Of a stretch of 64,000 bases of DNA, positions 1 to 10,460 are shown piece by piece (position 1 is the first letter of the stretch; the number at the start of each line of letters is the position of its first letter). The stretch spans positions 58,650,584 through 58,714,583 of the forward strand of contig CM062296.1 of NCBI GenBank assembly GCA_031216915.1, written 5' to 3'. Source of the DNA: Pictodentalium vernedei (taxonomy: Eukaryota > Mollusca > Scaphopoda > Dentaliida > Dentaliidae). Both the position numbers and the translations under genes were made by a program. The notes below the pieces were generated by a model, which saw nothing but the letters and a program-made list of their open reading frames with translations, did not search any database and was not told the origin of the DNA.

Positions 1-86
1 AAACATCCGTGGGTACCTGCTTAAAGTAGAAAAAAACATAATTAGTAGGTTGTATATAGCAGAGTAAGTAAATAAGGTGACATGTA

Positions 87-400
87 CAGTTAAAACTAGA
101 AGTCCTGTCACCAATTGTGCGCTTATGTAGGCTTAATTGTGCGTTGGAATTGCGCGCAGTTGCCATATCGAATGGCACCCAAAGCACGTCAGGTTCTCCT
201 GGTTACTCATAGCAAACACATGCAATGTTTCTGCCAATGGACCTCCGGGTTACCCGGAGGTCCATTGGATGAAACATTGCTTGTACACAGGCCATATGAA
301 CAGAATTTGATAGCTTTACTTGGGCCATAACGCGCACATTAACGCGCATATCAACGTGCTGTTTGTGCGCATTTCATGACAGGACTTCTAGTTTTAACTG
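87..400. mobile_element. 314-bp foldback MITE, copy 1 (Tc1/mariner-like ends)
   Basis: The element starts CAGTTAAAACTAGAAGTCCT and ends with its reverse complement. TA dinucleotides flank it at 85-86 and 401-402, as expected of a TA target-site duplication. The centre is a second hairpin built on ACCTCCGGGTTACCCGGAGG. Copies of exactly the same length lie at 47764-48077 and 58090-58403. It has no coding capacity, so it would need a transposase supplied in trans. The Tc1/mariner assignment rests on the CAGT start and TA flanks only. Confidence 0.85.
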
Positions 401-445
401 TAGGGTCGTCTTGATAGAATGAGATATTACGCTTATATCATGACT

Positions 446-650
446 AGGGGAGTAGAGCAGGCTTTCAAGCTTAAATGCCACACCCGGGGTGTTTCATGCT
501 TTTTACCTCCGCGGTTTGATACCTATTAGAGTTGATATGGGTCATTTTAATTAGGTAGGTTGAGATCAAGGTTAAGGGAGGAGAGCAGGCTTTCACGCTT
601 AAATGCCACACTCGATGGTGTTTTCTGCTCTTTCCCCTTACGGTTTGGTT
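446..650. repeat. Two diverged tandem units of about 129 bp
   Basis: The segment beginning AGAGCAGGCTTTCAAGCTTA near 454 recurs as AGAGCAGGCTTTCACGCTTA near 582. Each is followed by a similar stretch ending in CGGTTTGRT. The units sit just downstream, on the minus strand, of the LINE remnant that starts near 671 and may be part of its 3' untranslated region. No gene is seen. Confidence 0.6.
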
Positions 651-670
651 CCTTCTTAGGGGTGATTAAT

Positions 671-1800
671 TTATGGCATTTTTAGCTTTTTTGTCGGCTG
701 GAGTTCGGATATCAGGTTACTTTCGGTGAGGCGATCACGATTTGTCGCGGCAATGGAGGCGAGGCGATATTTTATGGTTGGAATTCCGGCTCTGTCGAGG
801 AGTAATGTGATGGTGGTATTCCATGAGGCACAGGGGGGGGGGGGGGCGATCCTGAGCACGTGGTTTGGGGCTTTTTGCAGTTTCCTCATATTGGTTTTAT
901 TTAAGTTGGTGAGGACGAGTGCCCCATATTCGAGGATAGGGCGCCCGAAAGCTTTGTATAATTTAATTATTTATTTATTTATCGGTGTTTACGGTCACAC
1001 ACTTATGCACAATGGCTACGCGTCACAGGGACAGTTTTATAGGTTGAGGAAACCGGAATACCCGGAGAGAACCAAAGAGCATCGACGAGCAACAGTAAGC
1101 TCCTCAACGTTCTAGCTCTGTTCAAGCTCCGTTCAAGCAGGGTTACAGCGGTTGAAGACATGTGCACCATCAACGTTCAGTACGCCCTAGTACACGGCGT
1201 CATCGTGGCCCCATGAGAGCAACCGGGATAAAGTGCCTTGCTCAGGGACACAACGCGGGTCATGCCGGACGGGGATTGAACTCGGGACCTTTAGCATAGA
1301 AGTTCAACAGTTTACCACAGAGCCATCACGCTCCTTATATAAATGAAGTAGGATAGTCTGATTGGCTCCCCAAGACGTATCTCGTAGCATTTTTATCAGA
1401 TTAGTGCGTCTAATGGCTTTGGTGGCGATATCGTTGGTGTGTTTATTGAAGGATAAATCTTGGTCAATGTTAAAACCAAGGAATTTCGCTTCGGTGCATT
1501 CTGGGAGGACTTTGTTCAGAAGTTTCAGATCAAAGTCGCGATTCTTCTTCTTTCGTGTCAACGTGATTCTTTGGGTTTTATTGGCGTTCAGCTTAATTCT
1601 CCATTTAGCACACCAGCGCTCCAGATCATCAAGAGCACGTTGAACGGATTTTTTAACTTGGTTGGCGTCGTTGTCCCAAAGATTCTTATCGTCCGCAAAT
1701 TGTGAGATTTGAACGCGATTATGGGAGATTTTGAGGTCATGGACGTAGATGATATATAGGAGGGAGGGGAGAACGGAAACGTGGAGGGTGCCTACTTCGG
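671..1800 (-). pseudogene. Jockey-like LINE: RT C-terminal half (interrupted by a SINE)
   Basis: Read on the minus strand from 1800, the translation resembles a non-LTR reverse transcriptase from the box before FADD onward. It shows LLYIIYVHDL, then FADDKNLW, then a thumb region with LERWCAKWRIKLNANKT and FLGFNIDQDLSF. After the SINE it resumes at about 960 with GRPILEYGALVLTNLNK, which is typical of Jockey/CR1-type LINE C-termini. The upstream RT half appears to lie at 11515-12400 on the same strand (see there). The frame is broken, so this is a dead copy. The Jockey label is by resemblance only. Confidence 0.7.
962..1328 (-). mobile_element. tRNA-derived SINE with V-SINE-like core
   Basis: On the minus strand the head reads TGGCTCTGTGGTAAACTG (an A-box-like match) then GAGTTCAATCC (B-box-like). 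These are followed by a core whose plus-strand form is AAGTGCCTTGCTCAGGGACA, a motif I know from V-SINEs and related families. The tail is an ATTT-rich tract near 962. It splits the LINE frame between LHLYK and GRPILEYG, and short TTATAYAA sequences on both sides look like a target duplication. Related copies lie at 35899-36238 and 45226-45573. Confidence 0.75.
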
Positions 1801-1856
1801 GGGGTGGGGTGGGGGGTGTCACTCTCGGACTTTCCATTGTTGACTATAATTTCTAT

Positions 1857-2094
<238 letters not shown>

Positions 2095-2379
2095 TTCATC
2101 AAATATTTTATATAACTTTGTCAAATTGCCGTCATGCTCGGAAGTTTACTTCCTTCTAAGCGGCTTTCATTTTTGACTAATACTTATTCCGTTACGTTAA
2201 GTGCCGTACCAATGTGTATCGCGTCATGGGAACGTAAAATTTAGCGTCACGCTGATCCTAATTGTTGAATGGGAATTATAAAATTGATCGTGATACGCGT
2301 ACGTCTTACAGATCGATTTATTATTTGGCAAGTGGCTGCCTAGCTCCTAATCACGAACCCGTCTATAAAATCGCCGATG

Positions 2380-2910
2380 CATGTCTTCCTTGGGTGGCAA
2401 CAAGTAAAGATATGTTCCGCATTACACGTTGTTCACCTTCTTTAATTGTAAATTATGGACAAACAAGACCGTATCATATCTTCCTAAGATGGTAACGAGT
2501 GGAGATATATTCCGCGTTATCTCGCGCATTTTTTTTGTTCTCAGCCTTAGAATTAGAAACATTCAATCATTTATCTCAACCTCGCCCTGGTAACAGAGGC
2601 AGAAGCGAGTTCGCATGCAGTATTCACACATTCAGCCATTCCTTGACCCGAATTGTTTACACGCGTTGTTCTCCATATTCAAGTGTATTGCTTATAAAAC
2701 CACTGTATCATATCTCCGCTGGGTGGTAAAGATATTTTCCCCGTTTCATGTTGTTCCCCGTATCCGAGTCTAGTACGCGCAAAATAACCGTATCATATCT
2801 TCCTTGGGTGGCAACAAGTAAAGATATGTTCCGCGTTATTACGTAAAAAGCAAATATGAATTAGACACTATTTCTAAAACCTCGCCCTGGTAACAGAGGC
2901 AGAGGCAAGT
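2380..2910. repeat. Degenerate internal repeats in PLE 3' flank (left arm)
   Basis: The non-coding part of the arm contains repeated modules. One is GGCAACAAGTAAAGATATGTTCCGCRTTA, present near 2395 and 2808 with shorter variants near 2490 and 2725. The other is CCTCGCCCTGGTAACAGAGGCAG near 2579 and 2880. The same modules occur inverted at 9671-10200. They may be 3' untranslated or pseudo-LTR-like sequence of the PLE. No function can be read from them. Confidence 0.7.
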
Positions 2911-3398
2911 AACTTCGTATACCGTATTCACACATCCAACCACTCCGCGCGCCTCCATATCTCCGCCCCAGTACCCAAACCGCGTCAATCAGACATCAAT
3001 ACCGCTGATGGAAAATATAATTTTTTATACCCTCCTTGCGTAGTAATACCCCCCCCACCCCGCCCGATCCTTCCAGGGTGTGTAAATGTCTTGTCCCAAC
3101 CCACTATTGCAGCATATATATGCCCTCCACCACTGATCTAAGTGCAGTCCCTTCTATAATGTCTACACTGACAATCGTAGGCTAGGGTTCCATATCCCCC
3201 CCCCCCCCCACACACACACACACACCACATACACATGATGTACGCACTGACATGTACCAAATGATCATAATCTCGCAACATATACACGCTATGTCCAACA
3301 CCAATGCGTGCGTGTTTAGGTGTAATTGCTCTGTACACTAATTTTTGTCCCCCCCCCCCCCCTCCGTTCAGCAAGTTTATAAATGAGAATATTTGGAA

Positions 3399-4985
3399 TT
3401 ATTCTTGTCTATTGAGCCCATTGGGTTCTAGTGTTTGAAGTTTGTTAATCCAAAATGCTTCACGACCCCTCCTGTAAGCTGTATTTTGTTTATTAATTTG
3501 TTCAATCCCAATAATCTTAAAATCGTTTATACTATGGTTTTTGGTCAGAAAATGATGTGGTATCGGTTCATCCATAACCTCAAGTTTTATTCTACTCAGG
3601 TGGTTTTGCATTCTCTCATACAATTTTGTCCCCGTCTCTTCATTGCACTTGTCGCAGAAAATCCCATATATCACATTCCTGGACATGCAGGTGATTTTTT
3701 TGCCTATGTGGTAGGCCGTCCCGTTCTTGTCTGCGAATTGTTTTGTTTGGAGCATAAACCCACAGATTGCACATTTTCTCTCGCATCTATCAGATCCCGT
3801 CCCTTGATTGTTGAACATTTTATTATGCTTGCTGTGGACTATGATATCTCCCAAATTTTTCAGTCTTTTGTACGAAATCAGGGGAGGTTTTTCGAATGCC
3901 AACTTCATGCGTTTTGAGCGGTGTAAAATGGGCATCCGTTCCCGCGTTATTTTCCCGATGTCGGGGAGGCGCCGCGAGTATATGACCACAAACGGGACTC
4001 TTTCGCCGGTTGAATTGTTGGATCGTTTTTCACGTAACTGTTTGCGCTCGATTTGATCGACCTTTTCTAGTTGTTCGCTTACAAACTTTTCGTCGTAACC
4101 TCTGGCATGCAGGTGCTGTTTTATATTATTTTTGTGGCATTCATATTCAGCATTATCGGAACATATTCTTTTTACTCTTAAAGCTATTCCATATGGTATC
4201 GCTCTTTTAGTGTTGATTGGGTGATCTGACTTTGCGTGTAGGTATTGATGCGTGTCCGTGGGTTTTGTATATAAACCGGTTTTAAGAAATCCGTCTTCAA
4301 TTTTGACTACCGTGTCTAAGAATTTTATCTCATTTTCAGACCACCTTAAATCGACCTGTATTCTTGGGTGTATCGTATTTGCCAAAGAATGATATTGTTT
4401 CAGAGACTCCAACCCATGCGTCCATACTCCCCAGATATCATCAACGTACCGTACCTGTTCAAGGGGGTGTAACTTCGATGCTTTTGACAGTTTCTCTTCC
4501 CATTCACCCATATATGTGCACGCATAATTCATCCCTAATCGCGAACCTATTGCAACGCCGTCGGTTTGTAGATAATGTCTTCCTTTAAATGAAAAATTGT
4601 TGTTGTCCAAAACAGTTTCTATTAGTTTAAGACCTATCTCTGTTGGGAATAATTTTCTTTTAGAGTTTTCTAGTGCTTTTTTACATGCTAATATACCTTC
4701 ATTACGTGGGACGCTTGGATATAGTTTCTTGACGTCCATACAGTACATTATGCTGTTTTCAGGGAGTGGTTGGGGTATACTGTCCAGTCTGTTCAAGAAA
4801 TGTGTGGTGTCGCGTATGTAGGATGGTAATGACTCAACGTGTTGTTTTAATTCAGACTCCATCACTTCTGCTATTTTCTCTGTTGGGTGGTTTATTCCCG
4901 AAATTATTGTTCTTAAAGGGGCTTCATTTTTATGCATTTTGGGGTTACCTTTTACTCTTCCAGCCTGTGGCTGCTTAGGTATCAT
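3399..4985 (-). CDS. Penelope-like element RT and GIY-YIG endonuclease (left copy, C-terminal part)
   Basis: The 528-codon frame is a PLE reverse transcriptase: YCMDVKKLYPSVP (palm Asp), DGVAIGSRLGMNYACTYM, then RYVDDIWGVW (catalytic YVDD). A cysteine-bearing linker with CERKCAICGF follows, then a C-terminal GIY-YIG-type region starting YGIFCDKCNE. This is the canonical RT-then-endonuclease order of Penelope/Neptune-type elements, not the permuted N-terminal-endonuclease type. Compared with the right copy, five residues around the YVG half of the endonuclease motif are missing in frame, so its endonuclease is probably impaired. It continues upstream in another frame at 5024-6646. Confidence 0.9.
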   Translation of the reverse strand: MIPKQPQAGRVKGNPKMHKNEAPLRTIISGINHPTEKIAEVMESELKQHVESLPSYIRDTTHFLNRLDSIPQPLPENSIMYCMDVKKLYPSVPRNEGILACKKALENSKRKLFPTEIGLKLIETVLDNNNFSFKGRHYLQTDGVAIGSRLGMNYACTYMGEWEEKLSKASKLHPLEQVRYVDDIWGVWTHGLESLKQYHSLANTIHPRIQVDLRWSENEIKFLDTVVKIEDGFLKTGLYTKPTDTHQYLHAKSDHPINTKRAIPYGIALRVKRICSDNAEYECHKNNIKQHLHARGYDEKFVSEQLEKVDQIERKQLREKRSNNSTGERVPFVVIYSRRLPDIGKITRERMPILHRSKRMKLAFEKPPLISYKRLKNLGDIIVHSKHNKMFNNQGTGSDRCERKCAICGFMLQTKQFADKNGTAYHIGKKITCMSRNVIYGIFCDKCNEETGTKLYERMQNHLSRIKLEVMDEPIPHHFLTKNHSINDFKIIGIEQINKQNTAYRRGREAFWINKLQTLEPNGLNRQE

Positions 4986-5023
4986 GTACGCTAATACTTT
5001 TTTGTCTATCAGTTTGTTTTTTT

Positions 5024-6646
5024 CTAGTTTTTTAGTTGGCTTTTAATCTTGTTTGTTATTTTCTCTGTCAGATTTACAGGTACTTCTTTGTATGTTGTTT
5101 GGTCCCCCAACTCCATCAAGATCTCATTTTCATATTTATTTGCATCCAAAACGGTTATTCCAGACCCTTTATCGGCTGGTCGCACGACTATTGTATTATC
5201 ATTTAACAACTCCCTCAGAGCCTTCTCCTCCATTTTTGTTATGTTGTTTCGCACGCGTTTTTTTATGCTCTTCAAAATATCTTCCGGTACTATCTCTAAA
5301 TAAAGGTCAAGGTGCTTATCTCTACCTTCTTTAGGGGTCCACGGGTTACGCTCTTTAAATTTATCATTAATATATTGCTGTTTATTGTCTAGGAAATACT
5401 CACATAGTCGCATTCTTCGCTCCCATTCTTTTATCTCAACGATAAGGTTCGCCATATCCAAAGTTCTTTCCGTTGGGACAAACTTGAGACCCCTTTTAAG
5501 TAATGTTCTTTGGTGTTTTGTTAGTTTCTTACCGGATAAATTAAACACGTTATTTTGCTGATTTATTTTAGTTTCGTTGTGCAGAATTTTACTCTTTATA
5601 TCTACATACATGTTATTTTGATCATCGCTCATATCCTTAACTTCTACAGATTCATCCTTTATGGAGGGTTTCTCAGACTTTTTGTCGGTAATTTTTGTTG
5701 TATAACCCCGGGGATTCACAGATTCGTCCTTTTTGGAGGGTTTCTCAGGCTTTTTGTCGGTAATTTTTTTTGAATATCCCCGGGGATTCAGTTTTGGTTC
5801 ATCCCTACGGAACGCGGAAATATTTTGTGACTGCAAGTATTTGTATTTGATTGTTTTAGGCCCATTCGTCTTTTTCATACTTCCAATCATTTGTGCAACC
5901 TGAAAATGAGAATCATTCAAAAAGAGATAGAAATTTAATTCATTTGTACTCACCTGTTTTTCAGGTTCGAATCGCACCCACCTGTAATTTTGACCATACT
6001 TACAATATACATGAATCCCTATTCCCAGCATATTCACCAAACCTATTATATCCTCATCTGTTGCCAAGCTCTCAATACTACCATTCGTTTTTGATCTCTT
6101 TCTAATGAATCCTGATACTGGCCCATCTATATATTTAGACATTATTTTCGCGTGATGTTCCATATACTCCATTACTCGTTTCCGTATTACATGATGATAT
6201 TCTTCATCGCCTGTACAGATTTTGCTGATGCATCTATAAAAGCAATTCCCATCAGCTCTAACATTTTGCAATCCAAACCCTTGCCTTCTCAGTTCAATGT
6301 TGTGTGTTGCGATATCAGTGTGGCTGGGAAGTTTCTTCTGTAATTTTATTCCTAATACTTTTAACACATTATTTATTTCCAACAGCGATACATTCTTTCC
6401 AGGTAGGTCGGTACCGTCTGAATCACCCAGTCCCGCTATCTTCTTATCTTTTGTTCTTTCTGTAAGGACTTGGATTTTATCACCATGGTTCTTTATTATC
6501 TTCAGAATTGCCTCTTTATCCGAGATGTTGAAATGGGAATTTATCGAATTTTTTAACTTCGCGAACTCATCCCTCAGAAGACCCAACTGTTCCTCGAATT
6601 CTAATCGATGTAATGTAGATATTACGCGATTAGAATTCGTTTTCAT
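5024..6646 (-). CDS. PLE N-terminal part with OTU-like cysteine protease (left copy)
   Basis: Numbering starts at a TTG codon at 6661; the first ATG is six codons in. A charged helical stretch (about residues 20-70) precedes an OTU-like protease domain: RADGNCFYRCIS with the putative catalytic Cys at 140, and NDSHFQVAQ with the putative His at 252. Two 24-residue tandem repeats starting NPRGY (about 292-339) follow, then the PLE N-terminal motif LKFVPTERTLDMANL and NPWTPKEGRDKHLDLYLEIV. The true start is uncertain because the element joins the right arm at 6643. OTU assignment rests on Asp-Gly-Asn-Cys and the His motif; no search was run. Confidence 0.8.
   Translation of the reverse strand: MKTNSNRVISTLHRLEFEEQLGLLRDEFAKLKNSINSHFNISDKEAILKIIKNHGDKIQVLTERTKDKKIAGLGDSDGTDLPGKNVSLLEINNVLKVLGIKLQKKLPSHTDIATHNIELRRQGFGLQNVRADGNCFYRCISKICTGDEEYHHVIRKRVMEYMEHHAKIMSKYIDGPVSGFIRKRSKTNGSIESLATDEDIIGLVNMLGIGIHVYCKYGQNYRWVRFEPEKQVSTNELNFYLFLNDSHFQVAQMIGSMKKTNGPKTIKYKYLQSQNISAFRRDEPKLNPRGYSKKITDKKPEKPSKKDESVNPRGYTTKITDKKSEKPSIKDESVEVKDMSDDQNNMYVDIKSKILHNETKINQQNNVFNLSGKKLTKHQRTLLKRGLKFVPTERTLDMANLIVEIKEWERRMRLCEYFLDNKQQYINDKFKERNPWTPKEGRDKHLDLYLEIVPEDILKSIKKRVRNNITKMEEKALRELLNDNTIVVRPADKGSGITVLDANKYENEILMELGDQTTYKEVPVNLTEKITNKIKSQLKN
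5909..6642 (-). other. Spacer of the giant palindrome
   Basis: This 734-bp segment is the only part of the block without an inverted partner. It encodes the N-terminal region and most of the OTU-like domain of the left PLE copy. At the inner junction both arms share TGAAAATGA, so the two copies were probably joined through microhomology. The right copy is 5'-truncated at the codons for SHFQVAQ. Confidence 0.85.
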
Positions 6647-6920
6647 TTTCAGGTTGCACAAATGATTGGAAGTATGAAAAAGACAAATGGGCCTAAAACA
6701 ATCAAATACAAATACTTGCAGTCACAAAATATTTCCGCGTTCCGTAGGGATGAACCAAAACTGAATCCCCGGGGATATTAAAAAAAAATTACCGACAAAA
6801 AGCCTGAGAAACCCTCCAAAAAGGACGAATCTGTGAATCCCCGGGGTTATACAACAAAAATTACCGACAAAAAAGTCTGAGAAACCCTCCATAAAGGATG
6901 AATCTGTAGAAGTTAAGGAT
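6643..6920 (+). pseudogene. PLE right copy, disrupted N-terminal remainder
   Basis: This stretch corresponds to the end of the OTU-like domain and the NPRGY tandem repeats of the left copy. It does not stay open in one frame, so the right copy keeps only the RT and endonuclease part intact. It is 5'-truncated relative to the left copy. Confidence 0.75.
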
Positions 6921-9170
6921 ATGAGCGATGATCAAAATAACATGTATGTAGATATAAAGAGTAAAATTCTGCACAACGAAACTAAAATAAATCAGCAAAA
7001 TAACGTGTTTAATTTATCCGGTAAGAAACTAACAAAACACCAAAGAACATTACTTAAAAGGGGTCTCAAGTTTGTCCCAACGGAAAGAACTTTGGATATG
7101 GCGAACCTTATCGTTGAGATAAAAGAATGGGAGCGAAGAATGCGACTATGTGAGTATTTCCTAGACAATAAACAGCAATATATTAATGATAAATTTAAAG
7201 AGCGTAACCCGTGGACCCCTAAAGAAGGTAGAGATAAGCACCTTGACCTTTATTTAGAGATAGTACGGGAAGATATTTTGAAGAGCATAAAAAAACGCGT
7301 GCGAAACAACATAACAAAAATGGAGGAGAAGGCTCTGAGGGAGTTGTTAAATGATAATACAATAGTCGTGCGACCAGCCGATAAAGGGTCTGGAATAACC
7401 GTTTTGGATGCAAGTAAATATGAAAATGAGATCTTGATGGAGTTGGGGGACCAAACAACATACAAAGAAGTACCTGTAAATCTGACAGAGAAAATAACAA
7501 ACAAGATTAAAAGCCAACTAAAAAAACTAGAAAAAAACAAACTGATAGACAAAAAAGTATTAGCGTACATGATACCTAAGCAGCCACAGGCTGGAAGAGT
7601 AAAAGGTAACCCCAAAATGCATAAAAATGAAGCCCCTTTAAGAACAATAATTTCGGGAATAAACCACCCAACAGAGAAAATAGCAGAAGTGATGGAGTCT
7701 GAATTAAAACAACACGTTGAGTCATTACCATCCTACATACGCGACACCACACATTTCTTGAACAGACTGGACAGTATACCCCAACCACTCCCTGAAAACA
7801 GCATAATGTACTGTATGGACGTCAAGAAACTATATCCAAGCGTCCCACGTAATGAAGGTATATTAGCATGTAAAAAAGCACTAGAAAACTCTAAAAGAAA
7901 ATTATTCCCAACAGAGATAGGTCTTAAACTAATAGAAACTGTTTTGGACAACAACAATTTTTCATTTAAAGGAAGACATTATCTACAAACCGACGGCGTT
8001 GCAATAGGTTCGCGATTAGGGATGAATTATGCGTGCACATATATGGGTGAATGGGAAGAGAAACTGTCAAAAGCATCGAAGTTACACCCCCTTGAACAGG
8101 TACGGTACGTTGATGATATCTGGGGAGTATGGACGCATGGGTTGGAGTCTCTGAAACAATATCATTCTTTGGCAAATACGATACACCCAAGAATACAGGT
8201 CGATTTAAGGTGGTCTGAAAATGAGATAAAATTCTTAGACACGGTAGTCAAAATTGAAGACGGATTTCTTAAAACCGGTTTATATACAAAACCCACGGAC
8301 ACGCATCAATACCTACACGCAAAGTCAGATCACCCAATCAACACTAAAAGAGCGATACCATATGGAATAGCTTTAAGAGTAAAAAGAATATGTTCCGATA
8401 ATGCTGAATATGAATGCCACAAAAATAATATAAAACAGCACCTGCATGCCAGAGGTTACGACGAAAAGTTTGTAAGCGAACAACTAGAAAAGGTCGATCA
8501 AATCGAGCGCAAACAGTTACGTGAAAAACGATCCAACAATTCAACCGGCGAAAGAGTCCCGTTTGTGGTCATATACTCGCGGCGCCTCCCCGACATCGGG
8601 AAAATAACGCTGGAACGGATGCCCATTTTACACCGCTCAAAACGCATGAAGTTGGCATTCGAAAAACCTCCCCTGATTTCGTACAAAAGACTGAAAAATT
8701 TGGGAGATATCATAGTCCACAGCAAGCATAATAAAATGTTCAACAATCAAGGGACGGGATCTGATAGATGCGAGAGAAAATGTGCAATCTGTGGGTTTAT
8801 GTTCCAAACAAAACAATTCGCAGACAAGAACGGGACGGCCTACCACATAGGCAAAAAAATCACCTGCATGTCCAGGAATGTGATATATGGGATTTTCTGC
8901 GACAAGTGCAATGAAGTCGTGTACGTGGGAGAGACGGGGACAAAATTGTATGAGAGAATGCAAAACCACCTGAGTAGAATAAAACTTGAGGTTATGGATG
9001 AACCGATACCACATCATTTTCTGACCAAAAACCATAGTATAAACGATTTTAAGATTATTGGGATTGAACAAATTAATAAACAAAATACAGCTTACAGGAG
9101 GGGTCGTGAAGCATTTTGGATTAACAAACTTCAAACACTAGAACCCAATGGGCTCAATAGACAAGAATAA
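6921..9170 (+). CDS. Penelope-like element RT and GIY-YIG endonuclease (right copy, uninterrupted)
   Basis: A 749-codon open frame. Order: PLE N-terminal motif FVPTERTLD (about residue 50), RPADKGSGITVLD (about 150), NPKMHK and PLRTIISG, YCMDVKKLYPSVP (about 296), RYVDDIWGVW with catalytic Asp pair (about 394), linker CERKCAICGF (about 616), then YGIFCDKCNEVVYVGETG (about 656), a good GIY-YIG-type match, and ending GREAFWINKL. PLE RTs are relatives of telomerase RT; the endonuclease cleaves target DNA for integration. The core enzyme looks whole here, but the OTU-bearing N-terminus is not in frame with it. Confidence 0.93.
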   Translation: MSDDQNNMYVDIKSKILHNETKINQQNNVFNLSGKKLTKHQRTLLKRGLKFVPTERTLDMANLIVEIKEWERRMRLCEYFLDNKQQYINDKFKERNPWTPKEGRDKHLDLYLEIVREDILKSIKKRVRNNITKMEEKALRELLNDNTIVVRPADKGSGITVLDASKYENEILMELGDQTTYKEVPVNLTEKITNKIKSQLKKLEKNKLIDKKVLAYMIPKQPQAGRVKGNPKMHKNEAPLRTIISGINHPTEKIAEVMESELKQHVESLPSYIRDTTHFLNRLDSIPQPLPENSIMYCMDVKKLYPSVPRNEGILACKKALENSKRKLFPTEIGLKLIETVLDNNNFSFKGRHYLQTDGVAIGSRLGMNYACTYMGEWEEKLSKASKLHPLEQVRYVDDIWGVWTHGLESLKQYHSLANTIHPRIQVDLRWSENEIKFLDTVVKIEDGFLKTGLYTKPTDTHQYLHAKSDHPINTKRAIPYGIALRVKRICSDNAEYECHKNNIKQHLHARGYDEKFVSEQLEKVDQIERKQLREKRSNNSTGERVPFVVIYSRRLPDIGKITLERMPILHRSKRMKLAFEKPPLISYKRLKNLGDIIVHSKHNKMFNNQGTGSDRCERKCAICGFMFQTKQFADKNGTAYHIGKKITCMSRNVIYGIFCDKCNEVVYVGETGTKLYERMQNHLSRIKLEVMDEPIPHHFLTKNHSINDFKIIGIEQINKQNTAYRRGREAFWINKLQTLEPNGLNRQE

Positions 9171-9670
9171 TTCCAAATATTCTCATTTATAAACTTGCTG
9201 AACGGAGGGGGGGGGGGGGGGGACAAAAATTAGTGTACAGAGCAATTACACCTAAACACGCACGCATTGGTGTTGGACATAGCGTGTATATGTTGCGAGA
9301 TTATGATCATTTGGTACATGTCAGTGCGTACATCATGTGTATGTGGTGTGTGTGTGTGGGGGGGGGGGGGGGGTGGGGGGATATGGAACCCTAGCCTACG
9401 ATTGTCAGTGTAGACATTATAGGAGGGACTGCACTTAGATCAGTGGTGGAGGGCATATATATGCTGCAATAGTGGGTTGGGACAAGACATTTACACACCC
9501 TGGAAGGATCGGGCGGGGTGGGGGGGTATTACTACGCAAGGAGGGTATAAAAAATTATATTTTCCATCAGCGGTATTGATGTCTGATTGACGCGGTTTGG
9601 GTACTGGGGCGGAGATATGGAGGCGCGCGGAGTGGTTGGATGTGTGAATACGGTATACGAAGTTACTTGC

Positions 9671-10200
9671 CTCTGCCTCTGTTACCAGGGCGAGGTTTAA
9701 GAAATAGTGTCTAATTCATATTTGCTTTTTACGTAATAACGCGGAACATATCTTTACTTGTTGCCACCCAAGGAAGATATGATACGGTTATTTTGCGCGT
9801 AATAGACTCGGATACGGGGAACAACATGAAACGGGGAACATATCTTTACCACCCAACGGAGATATGATACAGTGGTTTTATAAGCAATACACTTGAATAT
9901 GGAGAACAACGCGTGTAAACAATTCGGGTCAAGGAATGGCTGAATGTGTGAATACTGCATGCGAACTCGCTTCTGCCTCTGTTACCAGGGCGAGGTTGAG
10001 ATAAATGATTGAATGTTTCTAATTCTAAGGCTGAGAACAAAAAAAATGCGCGAGATAACGCGGAATATATCTCCACTCGTTACCACCTTAGGAAGATATG
10101 ATACGGTCTTGTTTGTCCATAATTTACAATTAAAGAAGGTGAACAACGTGTAATGCGGAACATATCTTTACTTGTTGCCACCCAAGGAAGACATGCATCG
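9671..10200. repeat. Degenerate internal repeats in PLE 3' flank (right arm)
   Basis: Inverted counterpart of 2380-2910. The module GCGGAACATATCTTTACTTG recurs near 9741 and 10156, with shorter variants near 9834 and 10059. The module CTGCCTCTGTTACCAGGGCG recurs near 9674 and 9975. Both occur downstream of the PLE stop codon. Confidence 0.7.
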
Positions 10201-10459
10201 GCGATTTTATAGACGGGTTCGTGATTAGGAGCTAGGCAGCCACTTGCCAAATAATAAATCGATCTGTAAGACGTACGCGTATCACGATCAATTTTATAAT
10301 TCCCATTCAACAATTAGGTTCAGCGTGACGCTAAATTTTACGTTCCCATGACGCGATACACATTGGTACGGCACTTAACGTAACGGAATAAGTATTAGTC
10401 AAAAATGAAAGCCGCTTAGAAGGAAGTAAACTTCCGAGCATGACGGCAATTTGACGAAG

Positions 10460-10460
<1 letters not shown>

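Larger units (their letters stand above)
2112..5908. repeat. Left arm of a 3.8-kb near-perfect inverted repeat
   Basis: This arm is the reverse complement of 6643-10462, with only scattered single-base and homopolymer-length differences visible by eye. It contains a PLE copy (coding 3399-5908, minus strand) plus about 1.3 kb of non-coding DNA beyond the PLE stop. The spacer between arms is 5909-6642 and holds the unique N-terminal part of the left PLE copy. Confidence 0.93.

Noticed and set aside
726-1115. 129-codon plus-strand frame
   Set aside because: It overlaps the minus-strand LINE and the SINE and has no resemblance to a protein family.
1254-1328. tRNA gene
   Set aside because: Only A- and B-box-like parts are present and the segment is joined to a SINE core and tail; no cloverleaf with an anticodon stem could be formed by eye.
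3435-4978. Plus-strand open frames inside the left PLE
   Set aside because: They are antisense shadows of the RT gene; the same shadows recur in the inverted right copy.
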